Positions 5,914 through 10,061 of a DNA stretch of 10,061 nucleotides are shown one piece after another. The notes under the pieces were generated by a model. The model did no database searches and was not told the DNA's origin. It saw nothing but the letters and a program-made list of their open reading frames with translations. Each line of letters starts with the position of its first letter. Position 1 is the first letter of the stretch. A program made the position numbers and the translations under genes. The DNA is from DATGEO01 sp035310015. Its GTDB lineage: Bacteria > Chloroflexota > Dormibacteria > Dormibacterales > Dormibacteraceae. Location of the stretch: positions 1 to 10,061 of the forward strand of contig DATGEO010000128.1 in NCBI GenBank assembly GCA_035310015.1, in the 5' to 3' direction.

Positions 5914-6638
5914 CGCAGGGCTTCGTACGCGAATGCTCCGGCAAACGGCTCGTAGAGGATCAGCACCTGCTCCACCGGCAGCAGGTCGCGCATGAAGATG
6001 CCGCCCGCGGCCACGCCCGCGGTGCCGACGATCCCCGACCCGTCGTGCGGCGCCGCCTGCTCGGCCAGGTCCTGCGCCGCCCGGAACGAGATCGTCCGGC
6101 CCGACGAGTGCGCGGTGTCGATGGCCGCCTTCCAGGCGGCGGCGTACTTCGCCGCCACCGTCGAGGCGACCAGCTCGGCCGCGGCGGGCGCGCCGAGTGC
6201 GCCAGGCTGAGCCGGCGTGGCCGGGGTCTTCGGCGGCTCGGAGAGCACCTTCGACACCGCCATGACCTCGGCCTTGGCCTCGCCGTCCAGCGTGGGCAGG
6301 AACTCCATGAACAGCGCGATCTGGCGGTCGACCGGCGGCGGCAGCATGTAACCCGGGCCGGGCAGGACCGTGGCAAAAGGCCGGTAGTGGCGGTCGAACT
6401 CGCCCTGGCTCATCTGCTCGCGGCACAGGATCGCCAGGGCGACCACCTGCGCCGACTCCAGCGCGGCGGCGGCGAACTCGTCCGGCAGCAGCGCGCTGAT
6501 GGCGCGCTTCGTCTGCGCCACGCGGAACCCGCTCGTGAAGGCGTTCACCATGTTCGGGTCGGCGTTCGAGAGCAGCAGGTCGAGGCGCTCCTCCTGGGCG
6601 AGCGTCGACGCGCGCTGCCGCGACAGGACGCGCGCCAC
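5910..6638 (-). CDS. Conserved-looking protein of unknown function downstream of glpX
   Basis: I do not recognise this family. With the GTG start at 6638 the protein has 242 residues. A helical N-terminal half is rich in Ala, Leu and charged residues (for example LAQEERLDLLLSNADPNMV at about 13-31). A GPGYMLPPPVDRQIALFMEFL segment lies near 94-114, a Pro/Ala linker at about 133-152, and an Ala-rich C-terminal half follows with HDGSGIVGTAGVAAGGIFMRDLLPVEQ (198-224) and FAGAFAYEALR at the end. There is no signal peptide or clear membrane span. GGGAG sits 9 bases before the GTG. The frame stays open upstream with strongly GC-biased third positions up to a CTG at 6716 that overlaps the glpX TGA, so the protein may be 26 residues longer. 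It is the last gene of the minus-strand run and probably shares the glpX transcript. Confidence 0.65.
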   Translation of the reverse strand: MARVLSRQRASTLAQEERLDLLLSNADPNMVNAFTSGFRVAQTKRAISALLPDEFAAAALESAQVVALAILCREQMSQGEFDRHYRPFATVLPGPGYMLPPPVDRQIALFMEFLPTLDGEAKAEVMAVSKVLSEPPKTPATPAQPGALGAPAAAELVASTVAAKYAAAWKAAIDTAHSSGRTISFRAAQDLAEQAAPHDGSGIVGTAGVAAGGIFMRDLLPVEQVLILYEPFAGAFAYEALR

Positions 6639-6712
6639 CGCGATCCACTCCCACTGAGCCTTGCCCAGCGATTTGGTCGCGGCGGCGAGAAACTGTCCCG
6701 CCTCGGTGGCGC

Positions 6713-7726
6713 TCAGCGGATCGCTACCTGTTCGGGCAGCAGGCCCTTGGCCCGGAGCTTCTCGATCGGGTGGTAGGCGTCGACGATGCGCATCGTGCCC
6801 GACGTGGAGCGCAGCACCATCGACTGTGTGTACGCGTACACGTCCTCGTAGCGCACGCCCTTGAGCAGCTCGCCCGAGGTGATGCCGGTGGCGGCGAAGA
6901 AGATGTCGTCGCCGGAGCACAGGTCGTCGAGGCACAGCACCTTGCCCGGCTTGTGCCCCTCCTTGATGGCCATTTCGCGCTCCTCGTCGTTGCGGAAGAA
7001 GAGCTTGGCCTGCATGTCACCGCCGATGGTCTTGATCGCGCAGGCCGCGAGCACGCCTTCGGTGGCGCCGCCCGAGCCCATCATGCAGTGGATTCCGAAA
7101 CGCGTCTCGAGCGCTGCCTCCAGCGCCCCGGCGACGTCGCCGGCGGTGATGAGCTTGATGCGCGCGCCGACCTCGCGGATCTGGGCCACGATGTCCTTGT
7201 TCCGGTCGCGCTCCAGGACGACCACCGAGAGCTCCTGCACCGGCAGGCCTTCCGCCTTCGCGATGCGGCGCAGGTTCCACTCCACCGGCATCTCGAGGTC
7301 GATGACGCCGCGAGCTCGCCGTCCCACCACGAGCTTGGTCATGTAGTGCACGTGGGTCGTCAGCATCGAGCCGCGCTGTGCCAGCGCCACGACCGAGATC
7401 GCGCCCGGCAGGCCGCTCGCCGTCAGGCTGGTGCCTTCGATGGGGTCGACCGCCACGTCTACCTCCGGCTCCAGGCCGTTGCCGATCTGCTCGCCGAAGT
7501 AGAGCATCGGCGCTTCGTCCTTCTCGCCTTCGCCGATCACCACGGTGCCGCGCATGTCGACGTCCGCGAGCGCCTCGCGGATGGCCTCGACCGCCCTGGC
7601 GTCGGCCGCCTCCTTGTTGCCGCGGCCCTGCAGCGGCGCGGCAGCCAGCGCCCCCGCTTCGGTCACCCGAAGCAGCTCGAGCGCGAGGTTGCGGTTGATC
7701 AGACCGGCTTCAGCCTTTCGCGCCAT
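6713..7726 (-). CDS. glpX: Fructose-1,6-bisphosphatase class II (GlpX)
   Basis: A 337-residue GlpX-type enzyme, which hydrolyses fructose 1,6-bisphosphate to fructose 6-phosphate in gluconeogenesis; some relatives also act on sedoheptulose bisphosphate. It is metal-dependent and cytoplasmic. Motifs: GRGNKEAAD near 34-42, IGEGEKDEAPMLYFGEQIG (64-82) and VDPIEGTSLTASGLPGAISV (93-112), which carry the metal- and phosphate-binding acids. ITAGDVAGA (193-201) follows, then GSGGATEGVLAA (217-228), with Glu223 equivalent to the catalytic-site Glu of E. coli GlpX, and MRIVDAYHP (312-320). Length is normal. ATG 7726 follows an in-frame TAG directly and the next Met is residue 58, so the start is secure although no ribosome binding site is visible. 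It lies 33 bases after the 117-residue gene in the presumed operon. No other glycolytic gene is in view. Confidence 0.95.
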   Translation of the reverse strand: MARKAEAGLINRNLALELLRVTEAGALAAAPLQGRGNKEAADARAVEAIREALADVDMRGTVVIGEGEKDEAPMLYFGEQIGNGLEPEVDVAVDPIEGTSLTASGLPGAISVVALAQRGSMLTTHVHYMTKLVVGRRARGVIDLEMPVEWNLRRIAKAEGLPVQELSVVVLERDRNKDIVAQIREVGARIKLITAGDVAGALEAALETRFGIHCMMGSGGATEGVLAACAIKTIGGDMQAKLFFRNDEEREMAIKEGHKPGKVLCLDDLCSGDDIFFAATGITSGELLKGVRYEDVYAYTQSMVLRSTSGTMRIVDAYHPIEKLRAKGLLPEQVAIR

Positions 7727-7729
7727 CTA

Positions 7730-7747
7730 GTCGGTAGCGTAGCCGAC
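7730..7747 (-). other. Short inverted repeat before glpX
   Basis: In the 33-base gap upstream of glpX, GTCGG and CCGAC arms (5 base pairs, 8-base loop) end a few bases before the ATG. There is no purine-rich ribosome binding site in this gap. The hairpin might affect glpX translation, but it is short. Confidence 0.25.
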
Positions 7748-7759
7748 AGCACGAACCGT

Positions 7760-8113
7760 CTAGCCGTATCCGCGCCGGCGGATCGGCAGCTTGTCGGCCT
7801 CGACCCAGAGATCCTTCTTGCTGGCCAGCCTGCGCTCACCTTCCGTCCCCAGGTAGACGCACGTGCGCTCGAGGACGGCGGTGATCCGAACCCTGTTCCC
7901 GGCCAGCACGGCCTCGAAGCCCTCGGCGAGGATCTCGTCCTCTTCGAGCACGACCTCGCTCAGCCGGCGAGCGCCGCCCGGTCTGGGCCGGGGAGGCAGG
8001 GTCACGGAGCGGGGACGGCCCGATGCCGCCATGGGCTTGATGGTCAGGCGCGCCGACGCCGGCGGACCCGTCTTGGCCGAAGGCTTGCGGATCGGGCGCT
8101 TAGAAGAACTCAC
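7760..8113 (-). CDS. Basic 117-residue protein of unknown function, coupled to bactofilin
   Basis: I do not recognise the family. The first 50 residues are Pro-, Arg- and Lys-rich and probably disordered (KRPIRKPSAKTGPPASAR near 5-22, RPRPGGARR near 42-50). The remaining 67 form a compact domain: LSEVVLEEDEILAEGFEAVL (51-70), VRITAVLERTCVYLGT (75-90), KDLWVEADKLP (100-110), and a basic IRRRGYG end. The alternating hydrophobic pattern suggests a small beta-rich fold. The GTG start at 8113 has AGGA 9 bases upstream and overlaps the end of the bactofilin gene by 14 bases. ATG at 8032 would give a shorter form that still keeps the domain. The overlap suggests co-translation with bactofilin; a role in binding the filament or nucleic acid through its basic tail is speculation. 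Confidence 0.65.
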   Translation of the reverse strand: MSSSKRPIRKPSAKTGPPASARLTIKPMAASGRPRSVTLPPRPRPGGARRLSEVVLEEDEILAEGFEAVLAGNRVRITAVLERTCVYLGTEGERRLASKKDLWVEADKLPIRRRGYG

Positions 8114-8627
8114 CCCAGAGCTTCCTGACCCTGCCGACCGGGCTGGAGAGCGCTTCGAGGCCGCCGCGCGCAGACGGCGCGGGCGCGCCGCCGGCGATCA
8201 CCTGGTCCGAGCCCTCGGGCACGCCCTCGGGGTGGACGCGGATCACGCCGTGATGCACGCCACCCTCCTGCACGACCAGCGCGCCGACCCGGGCGTCGCC
8301 TTCGAGGCGCGCGGTGCTGGTCAGCTTCAGGCGCGAGCTGGCGACCACGTTGCCGCGTACGAATCCGGCAATGGTCACGCGCGCGCCGCGAATGTCCGCC
8401 TCGACGTGCGCCTCGGGACCGATCATGAGATCGCCGTCGCACTCGATCCGGCCGCTGAACGTGCCCTGGACGACGCCGCTGCCGCGAATCTGCAGGCGCC
8501 CCGACAGGCTGTCCTCCCTCGCGAGAACCGTCGCGACCTCCTGCGGCCGCTCCGAAGAATCGCCGGGCTCGGCGTGCTCGCCCTTGACCGGCCGCGCCAC
8601 CATCGTTTCCAAACCGTTCTCTGCCAT
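8100..8627 (-). CDS. Bactofilin (polymer-forming cytoskeletal protein)
   Basis: Bactofilins self-assemble without nucleotides into filaments from a right-handed beta-helix and scaffold cell shape, polarity or wall enzymes. The core domain covers about residues 42-130 of 175. It shows repeating rungs: GRLQIRGSGVVQGTFSG, then GDLMIGPEAHVEADIRG, VTIAGFVRGNVVA, LKLTSTARLEGDARV and LVVQEGGVHHGVI. Flanking tails are short and polar; the C-terminal one has a Pro/Ala/Gly-rich stretch and ends RKLWGEFF. I place the start at ATG 8627 because GGAGG lies 5 bases upstream; ATG 8639, four codons earlier, has no properly spaced site and contains part of that GGAGG. The gene follows cca after 120 bases and overlaps the next gene by 14 bases. 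Bactofilins are patchily distributed across phyla. Family assignment is confident; cellular role is unknown. Confidence 0.88.
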   Translation of the reverse strand: MAENGLETMVARPVKGEHAEPGDSSERPQEVATVLAREDSLSGRLQIRGSGVVQGTFSGRIECDGDLMIGPEAHVEADIRGARVTIAGFVRGNVVASSRLKLTSTARLEGDARVGALVVQEGGVHHGVIRVHPEGVPEGSDQVIAGGAPAPSARGGLEALSSPVGRVRKLWGEFF

Positions 8628-8747
8628 GCCGACCTCCATACCCCGGCGCGCAAAGCCGAAGCCCCAGCCGTGGGTCGCCCTAACCCGCGGCCCTCCTTTT
8701 CGGCCAGCATAGCGGCAACCAGGCCGATCAGAGCGATCAACGTTCGG
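8628..8747. other. Gap between cca and bactofilin genes
   Basis: A 120-base non-coding stretch. It contains a GGGTTAGGG motif (minus strand, 8686-8678), which also occurs at 3918-3910, and an unused AAAAGGAGGG (8700-8691) with no start codon at a proper distance. TATGCT (8711-8706) is a possible -10 box, but no -35 match is present. A promoter for the bactofilin group could lie here, but the evidence is weak. Confidence 0.35.
8633..8637 (-). promoter_or_regulatory. Ribosome binding site deciding the bactofilin start
   Basis: GGAGG on the minus strand, 5 bases before ATG 8627. It overlaps the G of the alternative ATG at 8639, so both starts cannot be used equally. It favours the 175-residue form. 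Confidence 0.65.
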
Positions 8748-10061
8748 TTAAGGGTTCGGGTGTTTCCTCAGATAGCTCAGCACCGCGTCGCGGTCGGCAG
8801 GGATCTCCCCATCGACCACCAGCTCGATGAGCCGAGCCTTTATGCGGCCCACCTCCGGCCCGGCCGGAAGGTTGAGGACCCGCATTATGTCGGCGCCGTC
8901 GACCGGCGGTCGCAACCGGGACGGCCGCTCGGACATCACCTGCTCGAGCCGGCGCTGCAGCTCGTCGAGCTTCTCCGGATGCGGGTACGCCGACGCCGCG
9001 AGATCCGCCCGCGCCAGGGCCACCAGGCGGTCGAGCTCATCGCCGGCGTCGCGGGCGAGCCTGCGGACGGCGCCGTCCTTCCACTCGCTGCCGTAATAGA
9101 CGGGCCGCAGGTGCAGGCGGACGAGCCTGACGATGACGTCGATGTCTCTCTGCGCGAAGCGCAGGCGCGTGAGCGCCTCGGAGGCGAGCTTCGCGCCCAC
9201 CTCCTCGTGGCCGGTGAAAGCGCCGTCCGCGGTCGCCGTGGACGGCTTGCCGACGTCGTGAAAGAGCGCCGCCAGGCGCAGCAGCAGGTCGGGTCGCGTG
9301 GCCTCGACGGCCCGCACCGTGTGGCCGTAGACGTCGTGGCTGTGGAAGCCGCCCTGCGCGACGCCCTTGGTGGCTTCGACCTCAGGGAGCACCACGCCCA
9401 GCAGCCCGCCCTCGTCGAGCAGCTCGATCGCGCGCCGCGGCCGCTCCGAGACAAGCATCTTGCGCAGCTCGTCGGCCACGCGCTCGGGCGAGATCACCGG
9501 GTACGCCAGCCGCGAGCGCATGGCGCGCATCGCCGGCGGGATGTCGGCGGCGAGCTCGAAGCCGAGCTCGGCGGCAAACCGGATCGCGCGCAGCATGCGC
9601 AGGGGGTCGTCGTTGAACGTCTGCTCCGGCGGCGCCGGCGTCCGGAGGATGCGCGCCTCCAGGTCCGCACGGCCGGCGCCGAGCGGGTCGATGACGTTGC
9701 CGTCGAAGTCCATCAGCAGCGTGTTGACGGTGAAGTCGCGGCGCTTCAGGTCCTCCTCGAGCGTCGCCGGCCGCACGACCGGCTTGCGCGAGTCGCGTGC
9801 ATAGGACTCGGCGCGGGCGGATACGAACTCGACATCGTGCCCGGGCACGACGACCTGCGCCGTGCCGAAGCGCTCGAAGATCGCCGGCCGCCTCGCGTGC
9901 GCCAGCTCGGCGAAGGTCTCCGCCATGCGCTCTCCTCCGCCTTCCTCCACGACGACGTCGGGGTTCGGATGCCGGCGGCCCAGCAGCTTGTCCCGAACGT
10001 AGCCGCCGACCACCCAGGCGCGGACGTGCGCCTCTGCCGCAGCTCGCTTCAGAAGCTCGAG
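8748..10061 (-). CDS. cca: CCA-adding tRNA nucleotidyltransferase with HD domain (5' end outside window)
   Basis: Class II nucleotidyltransferase of the poly(A) polymerase/CCA-adding family, which builds or repairs the 3' CCA of tRNA. The frame stays open to the window edge, giving 437 visible residues, so the true start lies beyond 10061; the GTG at 10013 is internal, since AWVVGGYVRD continues across it. Motifs, counted from the edge: GGYVRDKLLGRR (19-30), RRDFTVNTL (107-115), the nucleotide-selecting DDPLRMLRAIRF (151-162), HSHDVYGHT (240-248), and the HD metal site FHDVGKP (267-273) with GHEEVGA (284-290). The catalytic carboxylate pair, normally DxD, reads NPD (33-35), so the first Asp is Asn. 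The HD domain suggests added phosphohydrolase activity as in other bacterial members. The gene heads the visible minus-strand run. It could be a divergent relative if the Asn abolishes activity. Confidence 0.88.
   Translation of the reverse strand, partial: LELLKRAAAEAHVRAWVVGGYVRDKLLGRRHPNPDVVVEEGGGERMAETFAELAHARRPAIFERFGTAQVVVPGHDVEFVSARAESYARDSRKPVVRPATLEEDLKRRDFTVNTLLMDFDGNVIDPLGAGRADLEARILRTPAPPEQTFNDDPLRMLRAIRFAAELGFELAADIPPAMRAMRSRLAYPVISPERVADELRKMLVSERPRRAIELLDEGGLLGVVLPEVEATKGVAQGGFHSHDVYGHTVRAVEATRPDLLLRLAALFHDVGKPSTATADGAFTGHEEVGAKLASEALTRLRFAQRDIDVIVRLVRLHLRPVYYGSEWKDGAVRRLARDAGDELDRLVALARADLAASAYPHPEKLDELQRRLEQVMSERPSRLRPPVDGADIMRVLNLPAGPEVGRIKARLIELVVDGEIPADRDAVLSYLRKHPNP

Noticed and set aside
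5910..6935. Extending the orphan gene to GTG 6935
   Set aside because: The extra residues are an Arg/His-rich out-of-frame reading of glpX and would need a 220-base overlap with it.
6770..8128. Plus-strand open frame (about 452 codons) across glpX and the 117-residue gene
   Set aside because: Antisense shadow of real genes; low-complexity Arg/Ala/His/Asp composition, no motif.
8423..8740. Minus-strand frame starting TTG 8740 with a hydrophobic N-terminus and running into bactofilin in another frame
   Set aside because: After the first 17 residues it is an out-of-frame reading of bactofilin; no ribosome binding site before the TTG.
8748..10013. Taking GTG 10013 as the true start of the nucleotidyltransferase
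   Set aside because: It falls one codon before the second Val of the conserved VVGGYVRD motif, and the open frame with coding-like sequence continues to the window edge.

Overview
This is a GC-rich bacterial chromosomal window. All genes are ordinary or lightly accessory chromosomal genes. I see no transposase, phage, plasmid, CRISPR or rRNA/tRNA signal. High GC, frequent GTG/TTG starts, a GlpX-type fructose bisphosphatase, a bactofilin, and an SLC45-like MFS carrier beside a GT87 glycosyltransferase suit a soil-type Actinomycetota, Chloroflexota or Dormibacterota-like genome. That placement is inference and no marker here decides it.

Left block (1-1284, minus strand): a DUF1232/YkvA-like membrane protein gene, then rplI (ribosomal protein L9), then the 5' end of dnaB (replicative helicase), which leaves the window. 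The rplI-dnaB pair is a classic bacterial arrangement. The DUF1232 gene ends 4 bases before rplI, whose ribosome binding site lies inside the DUF1232 3' end.

Middle block (1339-5892): a plus-strand MFS transporter and a minus-strand GT87-type polyprenyl-phosphate glycosyltransferase overlap tail to tail by 96 bases. A 372-base intergenic region follows. It holds three consecutive hairpins, a repeat that looks REP-like, a promoter-like box suggesting leaderless translation of the glycosyltransferase, and a GTTGGA dyad. After it comes a plus-strand ACSF2-type acyl-CoA synthetase.

Right block (5910-10061, minus strand): reading leftward, a probable operon of cca (tRNA nucleotidyltransferase, 5' end cut off by the window), bactofilin, a 117-residue basic protein, glpX and an unrecognised protein of about 242-268 residues. 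It meets the acyl-CoA synthetase gene at a hairpin whose two arms carry the stop codons of both convergent genes.

Most unusual points: the nucleotidyltransferase has Asn in place of the first Asp of its catalytic DxD pair; an unknown basic protein gene overlaps the bactofilin gene; an orphan gene follows glpX with a possible CTG start overlapping the glpX stop; and the 3903-4033 hairpin/repeat cluster. I found no clear new multi-gene system such as a defence island.
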